A stretch of DNA of 64,000 nt. It comes from Actinomycetota bacterium (GTDB lineage: Bacteria; Actinomycetota; UBA4738; HRBIN12). Under the pieces are notes generated by a model. It was not told the DNA's origin and made no database searches. It worked only from the letters and a program-made list of their open reading frames with translations. Location of the stretch: assembly GCA_035640355.1 (NCBI GenBank), contig DASQWI010000011.1, forward strand, positions 1-64,000, given 5' to 3'. Of the stretch, positions 8,782 to 16,510 are shown one piece after another. Each line of letters begins with the position of its first letter. Position 1 is the first letter of the stretch. The position numbers and the translations under genes are program-made.

Positions 8782-9081
8782 CTAGTCGTCCACCCGCACG
8801 CCCGCCGAGTCCTCCAGGCGCGTGAGATCGATCACCTTCCGAACAGCGCGCCGCGGAGATCGAAGGACGAGACCGCGAGGCGACGCCTCCTTCGCAATCG
8901 TCACGAACGCCCGGATTCCCGTGCTGTCGATGAACTGCAGCTCCGACAGATCGAGGATCACATCCGACGCGCCGTTGGACGCGCTCCGGAAGGCGGTAAG
9001 GAGACTCGCGTCGGTGGCGAGATCGAGCTCGCCGGAGAGGCGAAGGACTCCGTCTTGCCAGGTAGCGGTGAAGCCCTCCAT
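8782..9081 (-). CDS. STAS-domain anti-sigma factor antagonist
   Basis: A 99-aa protein covering one STAS domain. The start at 9081 (MEGFTATWQDG) is supported by ggaaagggagggg just upstream; a longer reading to 9135 lacks this. The phosphorylatable serine is in LQFIDSTGIRAF, the usual SpoIIAA-type site. In this family the unphosphorylated form binds an anti-sigma ATPase and frees a sigma factor. The ATPase partner is probably the divergent gene at 9226. No sigma factor gene is in the window. Confidence 0.88.
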   Translation of the reverse strand: MEGFTATWQDGVLRLSGELDLATDASLLTAFRSASNGASDVILDLSELQFIDSTGIRAFVTIAKEASPRGLVLRSPRRAVRKVIDLTRLEDSAGVRVDD

Positions 9082-9225
9082 GTCCCCTCCCTTTCCTACG
9101 ATGTCGATCGTGCGGCCGGTGGGCTCTGTTGACAAGGGCCGAACGAACTAATCGCGTTCGGGTTTCGTGCCTCCGACGACGGGAAGGGTCTGCGTGTCGG
9201 CCGCCGAAAGGTACGTGTCTGCATC

Positions 9226-9615
9226 GTGTCTGAGCACCGATTGCCGCACGACAGAGACTCGGTGCCACTGGCGCGGTCCATCGCAAGCGACGCTGTCACG
9301 GACAGCCTACAGCCGATCGAGCGCGACAACTTCGTCTTGATGGTCTCCGAGCTGGTCTCGAACTCGATCAGACACGCGCCGCCTGAGCCGAACGGTGGGA
9401 TCGTGCTCCAACTCGATGTGGGCGATGCCAAGGCGAGAGCTGTCGTGATCGACGGCGGCCGGCGCTTCGACTTCGAGCGGGCGACCTTCGACCCTAAGAC
9501 TCCCCACTTCGGACTCATGCTCATCGATCAACTCGCGAACAGATGGGGGCTCTCGCTGGACGGCGAGAAGGCCGTCTGGTTCGAGATCGGAACGGAGATC
9601 GATGAGGCACCGTGA
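9226..9615 (+). CDS. ATP-binding anti-sigma regulatory factor (RsbW/SpoIIAB-like)
   Basis: A 129-aa GHKL ATPase. The N-box is MVSELVSNSIRHA; the G1-like region is VVIDGG and the G2 region is FGLMLIDQLANRWG. Proteins of this type phosphorylate STAS antagonists and hold sigma factors. It starts at GTG 9226. It is divergent from the STAS gene with 144 bp between the starts, so both probably share a regulatory region. Its 3' end overlaps the EamA gene on the other strand by 95 bp. Confidence 0.85.
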   Translation: MSEHRLPHDRDSVPLARSIASDAVTDSLQPIERDNFVLMVSELVSNSIRHAPPEPNGGIVLQLDVGDAKARAVVIDGGRRFDFERATFDPKTPHFGLMLIDQLANRWGLSLDGEKAVWFEIGTEIDEAP

Positions 9616-10492
9616 ACAGCAATCCCCGCGTTATCAATAGCTGCCCGTAACGCCCGCCTCCGGGGGCATACTGTCCCTGACCTGCCCGCGTGGCTCGCCA
9701 AACGATCATGCCCAGGCTCCCGAGCGCGATGGCACCCCCCACGACCATCAACCACGTCACCGGCTCACCGAGGAAGACGAACGCGGACGCGGCGGTGATC
9801 GGCGTCTCGCCCAACAGGATCAGCGAGGACACGGTCGCGTCCACCTGTCGGTGGGCCCACGCGACCAACAGGTGGCTGCCCTGCGCGGCGGCCAGGAACA
9901 ACACCAGCCACAGCCAATCCTGAACTCGGAGACCGCCCAGCTCAGTTCCGGACACGAACACCGCCGGAGTCACGACGATCGCGCCGACCACCGTGACCGT
10001 CGTCATGTACTCCACGGCCTGGATCCGCTCCCGAACCCGCTTCGACAGAAGGAAGTAGCCGGTGAACACCACGAGTGCGCCGACCGCAAGGAGATCTCCC
10101 TCCAAGCTCCACGACGGTGTCTCGCTAGACCCGAGAACGAACATGACGATGCCGACGATCGAACCGGCGAAGAAGAGAAGTTCATCGCGCGCGACGCGCT
10201 CGCCGAACAAGCGTCCGGCCACGAGCACGACGAGGGCGGGCTGGAGCGCTCCGATGACCAGCACGTCGGCCACGTTCGTCCGCTTCAACGCGGCGAAGAA
10301 CAGCACGATGGTGATGCCGAAAAGGACGCCGGCCGGGGCGGAGGACCGGATCGCCGACCACGGCAAGCGACGACGGGCCAGGGCGGAGATCGCGAGCATC
10401 ACGACCGACCCCATCCACAATCGCCAGAACGCGAGCTCCAGCGCGGGTACCTGCGCGATCTTGACGATGACGTTCGACAGGGCCCAGGCCAC
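9521..10492 (-). CDS. EamA-family (DMT) transporter
   Basis: Two EamA repeats with about nine to ten membrane helices, typical of drug/metabolite exporters. The listed start is GTG 10492, but it cuts off the first helix: the same frame is open upstream to about 10573 and encodes RLGVGAVGVAVV, which completes helix 1. No ATG, GTG or TTG exists in that extension; the codon in the expected place is ATC at 10561, followed by DTTKPRGLRATRLG. The C-terminal 45 residues beyond VWRATRAG are basic and unlike the family, and they overlap the convergent ATPase gene, so a lost stop codon is possible. Confidence 0.82.
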   Translation of the reverse strand: MAWALSNVIVKIAQVPALELAFWRLWMGSVVMLAISALARRRLPWSAIRSSAPAGVLFGITIVLFFAALKRTNVADVLVIGALQPALVVLVAGRLFGERVARDELLFFAGSIVGIVMFVLGSSETPSWSLEGDLLAVGALVVFTGYFLLSKRVRERIQAVEYMTTVTVVGAIVVTPAVFVSGTELGGLRVQDWLWLVLFLAAAQGSHLLVAWAHRQVDATVSSLILLGETPITAASAFVFLGEPVTWLMVVGGAIALGSLGMIVWRATRAGQGQYAPGGGRYGQLLITRGLLFTVPHRSPFRSRTRRPSRRPARAPICSRVDR

Positions 10493-10612
10493 GACGGCGA
10501 CGCCGACCGCGCCGACCCCGAGGCGCGTCGCGCGGAGGCCTCGTGGCTTGGTGGTGTCGATCGCTCGACTACCTCAGCCGCGCGGTTGTCGGGTACGTGC
10601 CGTCAACGAAGG

Positions 10613-11083
10613 TCAACCGACCCCCCGGGCTCGGCGGATCTGATCCGCGTGGTCGTGGGCATGGTCGGCATAGATCTCCAGCCACGTCTCCACGCCATAC
10701 GCGCCGCTCTCCGTGTGCGTCCCACGCCGCGCCCACTGGTCTTCGTCGAGTCTGTCGAGGATGTCGGCCGTCGTCTGCCGCGCCGCGGCGACCGCCTCGA
10801 CCGACGCATCGATCGGGCGCTCACTGTAGAAGAGGCGTTGCGCGTACTCCTCTTGTTCGTAGCCCTGAATCGTCGGCGCGTCTTCGGCGATCAGGCGACG
10901 CAGCCGGATCGCCGCCGTCATCTCGCTGTCCGCCATGTGATGGACTACCTCCCGAGCCGACCACTCATCGGGCCCCGGGCGCGTGTCGAGCTCTCTGTCG
11001 GTGATCCCCTCAATCGCCTCCGAAAAGACGCGAGTCCCTTCCTTGTAGCGCTCGACCAACTTGACGCGCATGCCCTGTTCCAT
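10613..11083 (-). CDS. DinB/YfiT-family putative metalloenzyme
   Basis: A 156-aa four-helix-bundle protein starting at ATG 11083, with gggaggatcgcg directly upstream as ribosome binding site. The metal-binding histidines expected for DinB-type proteins are in VVHHMADSE (about residue 48) and DHAHDHADQIR (about 140-146). Family members include thiol-dependent S-transferases that use mycothiol or bacillithiol, often in detoxification. The substrate is unknown. It lies 16 bp downstream of the membrane protein gene 11100-11705 on the same strand, possibly in one operon. Confidence 0.83.
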   Translation of the reverse strand: MEQGMRVKLVERYKEGTRVFSEAIEGITDRELDTRPGPDEWSAREVVHHMADSEMTAAIRLRRLIAEDAPTIQGYEQEEYAQRLFYSERPIDASVEAVAAARQTTADILDRLDEDQWARRGTHTESGAYGVETWLEIYADHAHDHADQIRRARGVG

Positions 11084-11099
11084 CGCGATCCTCCCCCCA

Positions 11100-11705
11100 C
11101 TATCCGGCCGCCGCTGATGGTGTGGTCTGACGATTCTCCAGTCGGCTGCGAACGACGAACCAGAACGGCACCAGGATCGCCGAGGTCACCACGGCGTTGT
11201 ACGCGAAGTGCAGCACGGTGTCCGTTACGCCGAGAGCGGCGTCGCCGATCCCGGGGCAGGGACACCCGTCGTTGATCAACACTCTGGAGATGATCACGAC
11301 ATGCTCGATCTCGTGCCATGTCTCCAGGCCAACCGCCCCAACGACGTATACGAGGTACGCCCATCTCGGGACGATGGATGGGCTCGCCGCTCGGATCGGT
11401 CCCAGCAGGATCCACAGTGAGATGAGGAGGGCGACGTTGAAGAACAGGTGCAGCCACTCCTCGGTGCCCTGGAGCTGGAAGACATAGCCGAGGAGGCCGA
11501 GGGCCTCGTCGTCGGGGACGTTCCAAACCGTGACCTGAATCAGTTGCAGGACGTGCTCGAACATGTGAACGCTCTGGACCGTCACCACGCCGACGAAGAA
11601 CCAGAACGGCCAACCTTCCAGGATCCGATTCGGTTGCGACGCGCTCCGATCGGCGGGCCTCGCCGAACGGCGTGCGGCTATCGGAAGCTCAGCCCTCGGT
11701 TCCAC
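11100..11705 (-). CDS. Uncharacterised histidine-rich integral membrane protein
   Basis: A 201-aa protein with about five membrane helices. Histidines repeat within or near helices: SVHMFEHVLQL, EEWLHLFFN, ETWHEIEHVV and TVLHFAYNAV. This pattern could form an intramembrane metal or heme site. A loop holds CPCPG. I do not recognise the family. The GTG start at 11705 lies inside gggaggtg, so the start is uncertain and Met or Val codons downstream are possible. It precedes the DinB-like gene by 16 bp. Confidence 0.68.
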   Translation of the reverse strand: MEPRAELPIAARRSARPADRSASQPNRILEGWPFWFFVGVVTVQSVHMFEHVLQLIQVTVWNVPDDEALGLLGYVFQLQGTEEWLHLFFNVALLISLWILLGPIRAASPSIVPRWAYLVYVVGAVGLETWHEIEHVVIISRVLINDGCPCPGIGDAALGVTDTVLHFAYNAVVTSAILVPFWFVVRSRLENRQTTPSAAAG

Positions 11706-11743
11706 CTCCCTCGTCGGCGCGGCCTCCTCCGCTCACATCGTGG

Positions 11744-12244
11744 TTACAGGGGATCGCAGTGAGGGGCTCCATCGGGGAAGCTGAGCGGATCACCGAACGA
11801 ATGAACCGGTACGGCCACAAAGGTAGGGATGAGTTGGATATTGGCGACGAATCCGTTGTTCAGTTTCGCGGGGCCGCTCCCGGAGTTCGAGAAGTGGTCG
11901 GTCATCATCCCAGTGAAGACGCCGGGATTGGCAATCGTGTTCGAGACTCGGAACGAGTTGCTGTAGTTGAACACATAGACGTTCCCAGCTTGGTCCGTGG
12001 AAGTGCCGTGTATGTGCGTCGCGTTCATGATCGTCACGACGCCGCTCGGGCTGATTCTCTCGGCCGTAACCGATATTGCCGTGCCCTCCCCGACGAGAGT
12101 CGTCCCGCTCGCCAGATTCGAGCACGTCGCCGACGAGAGCGTGAAGCTGACGGGGAACGTTTCGATCAGCGGGCTCGCCTGCGCGGGTATCGCGACAACG
12201 AAAGTGCCGACGAGGATCGCCGAAACCACGGCTAGCCGTCTCAT
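11744..12244 (-). CDS. Secreted hypothetical protein
   Basis: A 166-aa protein starting at ATG 12244 (MRRLAVVSAIL), preceded by gagaggaggtttctca. Residues 1-23 form a Sec signal peptide ending at PAQAS. The mature part is rich in Ser, Thr, Asn and hydrophobic beta-strand patterns (GTAISVTAERISPSGVVTIM, AGNVYVFNYSN), suggesting a small beta-sandwich. Two Cys residues (near the N-terminus and CDPL at the end) may pair. No enzyme motif is seen. Confidence 0.7.
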   Translation of the reverse strand: MRRLAVVSAILVGTFVVAIPAQASPLIETFPVSFTLSSATCSNLASGTTLVGEGTAISVTAERISPSGVVTIMNATHIHGTSTDQAGNVYVFNYSNSFRVSNTIANPGVFTGMMTDHFSNSGSGPAKLNNGFVANIQLIPTFVAVPVHSFGDPLSFPDGAPHCDPL

Positions 12245-12381
12245 TGAGAAACCTCCTCTCCCTTCCTGGGGCGAGTCATACACCCCCGTCCTGGGCGTTT
12301 GTCAAACGCGGTTGGGCTCGCGCACATCTGCGTGTCAAGGGCCGTAGTCTGGCGGGGACAGCTAGCTTCAGGAGGCGCCGC

Positions 12382-12699
12382 ATGCCAGCCAAGAAGACCC
12401 CTTCGAACAAGGCGACGGCGAAGAACGCCAAAGTCCCGAAGGCGCCGGGGAAGGCGTCGGCAAGGGTATCTGGGCATTCCGCGACGCCGTCCAGGGACCC
12501 AGCGTCAAGGGCGACGCGAGCGCGGCCGGGCGACCTCATCGTCATCGACTCGCCTCACGTGGGCTCCCCGGCCCGCGAGGGCGAAATCCTGAACGTCACG
12601 GTGGGCGAGTTCAGCGTCAGGTACCAGGTGAGGTGGGGAGACGGGAGTGAAACCATCATCTCGCCCGGTCCAGGCGCGGCCCGCATCGTCCACACATAA
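12382..12699 (+). CDS. DUF1918 domain protein with Lys/Ala-rich N-terminal tail
   Basis: A 105-aa protein. The start at ATG 12382 is set by ggagg at 12371-12375, six bases upstream. Residues 1-45 are basic and low complexity (PAKKTPSNKATAKNAK), like DNA-binding tails. Residues 47-103 are the DUF1918 SH3-like barrel: RPGDLIVIDSPHVG, REGEILNV, VRYQVRWGDGSET. DUF1918 proteins are common in actinobacteria; their role is unknown. The next gene begins 10 bp downstream. Confidence 0.85.
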   Translation: MPAKKTPSNKATAKNAKVPKAPGKASARVSGHSATPSRDPASRATRARPGDLIVIDSPHVGSPAREGEILNVTVGEFSVRYQVRWGDGSETIISPGPGAARIVHT

Positions 12700-12709
12700 C
12701 GGCAAGTAG

Positions 12710-13399
12710 GTGAACGTAGAGCGCGCGGCGGGCGTCGTGCTCATCGTCGCGCCGCTCTGGTTCAACGCCACCTTCGCCCTGCTCGGCAGGCGGTTCGACT
12801 ACCCGGACATCCTGCGCCGACCGACGGCCGAGATCCTCGAACGGTTCCGGGCCGGCGGCTCGTCGCTGATCCTTCTTTGGTGGTTGTTCATGCTGTCGGG
12901 ATTGCTGCTGATCACCGGGGCCGTGCTGCTCGGGCAGGTCCTCGGATTCGGGTGGATCGTTCCGGTGGCAACGGTCGCCGGCGTCCTCGCCGGTCTCGTC
13001 CAGATGCTCGGGCTGTTGCGGTGGGTCTACGTCGTCCCCGCCCTCGCCCGCGCCTACACAGACCCGACCCTCAGTGCCCAAGAGCGCGAAATGCAGGCGG
13101 CGGTCTTCCGTGCCCTGCACCGGTACCTCGGGGTCGGGGTCGGAGAACATCTCGGCTACCTCTTCACGGGCCTCTGGTCTGTGTTGATAGGCGTCGCCGT
13201 CATCGGCGATGGAACGGCGCTGCCAAGCTGGCTAGCGTGGCCCGGGATCGTTATCGGCGCCGGACTGTTGGTCGGCTCGGCAGAGTTCCTCGGCCCCAAC
13301 GAGGAGCGGGGATGGGGTCTGGCGGGAGCCGCGATCCCGATCCTCTACATCGCGTGGTCCGTCTGGCTGCTCGCGATGGGTATCGCCTTGGTGGCCTGA
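12710..13399 (+). CDS. DUF4386-like integral membrane protein
   Basis: A 229-aa protein with about six membrane helices, beginning at GTG 12710 (MNVERAAGVVLIVAPLWF). Length, helix layout and motifs such as WVYVVPALARAYTDP and VGEHLGYLFTGLW fit the DUF4386 family of unknown function. It may be co-transcribed with the DUF1918 gene, which ends 10 bp before it. Confidence 0.75.
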   Translation: MNVERAAGVVLIVAPLWFNATFALLGRRFDYPDILRRPTAEILERFRAGGSSLILLWWLFMLSGLLLITGAVLLGQVLGFGWIVPVATVAGVLAGLVQMLGLLRWVYVVPALARAYTDPTLSAQEREMQAAVFRALHRYLGVGVGEHLGYLFTGLWSVLIGVAVIGDGTALPSWLAWPGIVIGAGLLVGSAEFLGPNEERGWGLAGAAIPILYIAWSVWLLAMGIALVA

Positions 13400-13417
13400 T
13401 CCTCGGAGAGTCATCAC

Positions 13418-13558
13418 GTGAGCCTCACCGTTACCGAGATCGGTGCAGCCTTCTCCCACCATGAGTTCCAAGACATCTATGAGTACATGCTCGATGACAT
13501 CGAGGGATGTTGTTTGGCGAGAGACACATTCGCGGAAAGGTCTAGGCTTGAGGCATGA
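13418..13558 (+). CDS. Possible small protein, NTF2/SnoaL-like N-terminal fragment
   Basis: A 46-codon frame from GTG 13418 to TGA 13558. The segment AAFSHHEFQDIYEYMLDDIE resembles the first helices of SnoaL/NTF2-like proteins, which would continue for another 80-100 residues. It therefore looks truncated. Its stop overlaps the start of the next small gene as ATGA, a typical coupled arrangement. A ggagag motif lies 8-9 nt before the GTG. Confidence 0.35.
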   Translation: MSLTVTEIGAAFSHHEFQDIYEYMLDDIEGCCLARDTFAERSRLEA

Positions 13559-13734
13559 CCGCGCTGCGAACGTTCCGATCCTTCGTTGCCATCGGCATGG
13601 TCGTGGCGTTCAACCTCCTGATGATCGCTCTCGCGGCGATGGCTGGAGGTTCGATCGACGCGTCGCTCCTGGCGGTGTGGATCGGTGGCGATTTCGCCCT
13701 ATCCCTCCTGGCGCTCGGGCTAACTGAACGCTGA
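13555..13734 (+). CDS. Small two-helix membrane protein
   Basis: A 59-aa protein from ATG 13555 to TGA 13734 (MTALRTFRSFVAIGMVVAFN). Two hydrophobic stretches at about 10-31 and 37-55 predict a helical hairpin in the membrane with a short GGSIDA turn. The start overlaps the previous stop by ATGA. No family is recognised; conservation in relatives would decide whether it is real. Confidence 0.5.
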   Translation: MTALRTFRSFVAIGMVVAFNLLMIALAAMAGGSIDASLLAVWIGGDFALSLLALGLTER

Positions 13735-13840
13735 TAAACCTGGGCCAGACCTTCGCCATCCGGCTCAGCTCTCCGTATGGCCGCACCTGTCGATCCGCGG
13801 ACGACGTTCCGTATCCTTGTGCCGGACGCGAGGACAGGAT

Positions 13841-14395
13841 CTACTTCCCGTCTGTTGGACAGGGGTCGGCCCCCAGAGAGATCCAGCCCGATGCCGACGA
13901 CGTCCTGTTTTCGACGTCGAGCCTCACGCAGCCAGGCTTGGTTGCGATGAAGCCGCCGTTGTATTGAGGCTCCCCTCCAGGACACGTCTTGAAGGTCGCT
14001 CGCGGATCCCCGGCCGAGAACAGGAACCCGTTCCGTGTCGCCCGTGCGGTCGGGTCGTAGAGGAGGGAGACCCAATCACGCTGTCCCGCGGGCACGGTCA
14101 CCGAGACGTCGCTGGAACCCGTCACCACGGCAAGCACCTTGATCGCTGAGTAGCGACCTTCGTGTGGCTTGAACGCACGCGAAGGCAGTTTGGCCGCCTG
14201 AGGAATCCCCACGAGCATCAGCGGGCCTATCAAGACGGCGTTCTCGATGTTGGGCTCGCCGAAGACGGCCGAGGCGCAGTTCCGCACGAACGGGGCAACC
14301 TCCGTGGCATCTGTTGGTCCCTCTGGTCGTGGATCAGACGCAGAGGTACACGTAGCCAGCAGGGCGGCTGAAATGAGCGCGATAATCCCTCTCAT
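13841..14395 (-). CDS. Hypothetical lipoprotein
   Basis: A 184-aa protein with a lipoprotein signal (MRGIIALISAALLATC; lipid Cys near residue 16). The mature part has four further Cys residues (NCASAVF, KTCPGG, PGCVRL, ADPCPT) that could form two disulfides. A beta-rich pattern is visible, without any enzyme motif. GTG 14410 is an alternative start. Convergence with the upstream region leaves it as a single-gene unit. Confidence 0.72.
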   Translation of the reverse strand: MRGIIALISAALLATCTSASDPRPEGPTDATEVAPFVRNCASAVFGEPNIENAVLIGPLMLVGIPQAAKLPSRAFKPHEGRYSAIKVLAVVTGSSDVSVTVPAGQRDWVSLLYDPTARATRNGFLFSAGDPRATFKTCPGGEPQYNGGFIATKPGCVRLDVENRTSSASGWISLGADPCPTDGK

Positions 14396-14506
14396 CACTC
14401 CAACGACCACCTCGACGCCCTAGAGGTTCCTCGCTCGCGTTCCGGAGGCCTCGGGCTAAGCGAGGTCAGGCGTGAGAAATCGAGCCGATATCTATCTGGC
14501 CCGTCC

Positions 14507-16453
14507 GTGGACAGTGTTAGCGTCGGCCCGGTGCCCGATCTCGAGTTCGTCCTCGCCGGACTGAACGAGGCGCAGCGCGAGGCGTGTCTGGAACTCCGCG
14601 GGCCGGTGGCGATCCTGGCCGGTGCCGGGACCGGAAAGACCACCACGATCACGCATCGCATCGCGTGCCAGGTTCGCGGCGGCGCGTTCGAGCCGTCGCA
14701 GATCCTCGCGGTGACGTTCACGGACAAGGCGGCGGGCGAGCTTCGGTCGCGCCTCGCAGCTCTCGGCGTCGAGGGAGTCGAGGCACGCACGTTCCACTCG
14801 GCCGCGCTCTCGCAGCTTTCGCGGCTGTGGTCTTCGCACACCGGCGATCCGCTGCCCGAGGTGCTCGATCACAAGGCCCCGCTCATCGCCTCGCTGGCGA
14901 ACGCGCTCCCGCCGCCGCACAGGTTTCTGCCGCGGCGCGAGCTCGCCGGCGAGATGGAGTGGGCGAAGAACCGGATGATCCCGCCGGCGCGATACCTCGA
15001 TGAGCTCGGCGAGCACGAGCCGCCGATCCCTGCGGACCTCATGCACCGCGTCTACGACGGGTACGAGCGGCGCAAGCGAGCGATGGGCCGGCTGGACTTC
15101 GAGGACATGCTCGCGCTCGCGTTGCGTCTGTTCGACGAGCACCCCGAGGCCATCGAGCAGGTCCGCTCGCGCTTCGCGGCGTTCACCGTCGACGAGTTCC
15201 AGGACGTGAACCCGCTGCAGGCCGGGCTGCTCGAGCGCTGGCTCGGCGATCGCGACGACCTCTGCGTTGTCGGCGACGACTACCAGACGATCTACGCGTT
15301 CACCGGCGCGTCGCCGTCGCACCTCCTCGGGTTCACGACCCGGTTCCCGCACGCCAAGGTCGTCCGGCTCGAGGAGAACTACCGCTCCACGCCGGAGGTG
15401 CTCGACCTGGCGAACCGGCTCGCCACCCGCCTCGGCGGGTTCCGCAAGACGCTCCGGCCGAATCGGCCCTCCGGACCCCCGCCGATCGCGCGCGCCGCGC
15501 CCGATGACGACGCCGAGGTCGGCGCCATCGTCGAGGCCGTACGGGGACTCCATAAAGAGGAGTCGGTGCCGCTCGAGGAGATCGCGGTGCTGTACCGAAT
15601 CAACGCTCGCTCGGAGCCCTTCGAGGAGGCGTTCGCCGCAGCGGGGATCCCGTACCAGGTGCGCGACGGCGCGTTCCTGCGACGGCCCGGACCGCGTTCG
15701 GTGCTGCAGCGGCTGAAACGCGCAAGCGCGGGCTCGGTGGCCGAGTGGGTCGAGGCGATCACGGACGCACTCGGCTACGACCCGTCAGGGTCACCCGATT
15801 CGGACGAGGAGGTGACGCGCCAGTCCGACCTCGGCCGGATGCGCTCGCTTGCCCTCGAGTTCGAGCGCGCACATCCCGACGGCGACGTCGCGGCGTTCGG
15901 CGCCGAGCTCGCGCGGCGGTTCTCCACCGAGCACACCGGGCGAGGCGTGAACCTGCTCACGTACCACCGCGCGAAGGGCCTCGAGTTCGACGCCGTGTTC
16001 CTCCCGCGTCTGGTCGACGGCGAGCTCCCGTTCCGCTCCGGGCGGGCGAAGGCCGATCCGGAGGAGGAGCGACGGCTGCTCTACGTCGGCATCACTCGCG
16101 CACGCCGGTACCTGTTCCTCACCTGGCCGAGCGACGGCCGGACCCGCCCGAGCCCGTTCCTCGACGAGATGGAGCTCGCGCCGTCGGGCACGCCGAGGAC
16201 TCGCGCCGCGCCCGGACCGGCTGTCACGGTCCGTTCGGGCGGCGCGGTGTTCGACCGGCTGAAGGAGTGGCGTCGCAAGCGTGCGAATGCCGACGGCGTT
16301 CCAGCCTATGTGGTGTTCCACGACCGCACGCTGGCCGAGATCGCCGAGCGCGAATGCAAGGACTGGGCCGACCTCGCGGCGATCTCGGGCGTCGGACCGG
16401 CGAAGCTCGAGCGCTACGCGGACGAGGTCCTCGCTATCGTCGCGGCCGGATAG
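14507..16453 (+). CDS. UvrD2-like superfamily 1 DNA helicase with HRDC domain
   Basis: A 648-aa helicase starting at GTG 14507. Visible motifs: Q-like LNEAQREA, Walker A GAGTGKTTTI, motif Ia LAVTFTDKAAGELRSR, motif II VDEFQDV, motif III VVGDDYQTIYAFTGA, motif IV RLEENYRST, motif V LLTYHRAKGLEFDAVFLP and motif VI LLYVGITRAR. A C-terminal HRDC domain follows (about 575-645; YVVFHDRTLAEIAE and ISGVGPAKLERY). This layout matches mycobacterial UvrD2 without its extra C-terminal repeat. It unwinds DNA 3'-to-5' in repair in known members. Confidence 0.93.
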   Translation: MDSVSVGPVPDLEFVLAGLNEAQREACLELRGPVAILAGAGTGKTTTITHRIACQVRGGAFEPSQILAVTFTDKAAGELRSRLAALGVEGVEARTFHSAALSQLSRLWSSHTGDPLPEVLDHKAPLIASLANALPPPHRFLPRRELAGEMEWAKNRMIPPARYLDELGEHEPPIPADLMHRVYDGYERRKRAMGRLDFEDMLALALRLFDEHPEAIEQVRSRFAAFTVDEFQDVNPLQAGLLERWLGDRDDLCVVGDDYQTIYAFTGASPSHLLGFTTRFPHAKVVRLEENYRSTPEVLDLANRLATRLGGFRKTLRPNRPSGPPPIARAAPDDDAEVGAIVEAVRGLHKEESVPLEEIAVLYRINARSEPFEEAFAAAGIPYQVRDGAFLRRPGPRSVLQRLKRASAGSVAEWVEAITDALGYDPSGSPDSDEEVTRQSDLGRMRSLALEFERAHPDGDVAAFGAELARRFSTEHTGRGVNLLTYHRAKGLEFDAVFLPRLVDGELPFRSGRAKADPEEERRLLYVGITRARRYLFLTWPSDGRTRPSPFLDEMELAPSGTPRTRAAPGPAVTVRSGGAVFDRLKEWRRKRANADGVPAYVVFHDRTLAEIAERECKDWADLAAISGVGPAKLERYADEVLAIVAAG

Positions 16454-16510
16454 CGCACGCCGGAGAGCGGCCCGTTGAGACTCGTCGCCGGCCTGACGTC
16501 TTGCTCTTCG

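Noticed and set aside
9851..11275. A 474-codon plus-strand frame
   Set aside because: Antisense to the EamA and DinB-like genes, with Asp/Arg/His-rich composition typical of shadow frames in high-GC DNA.
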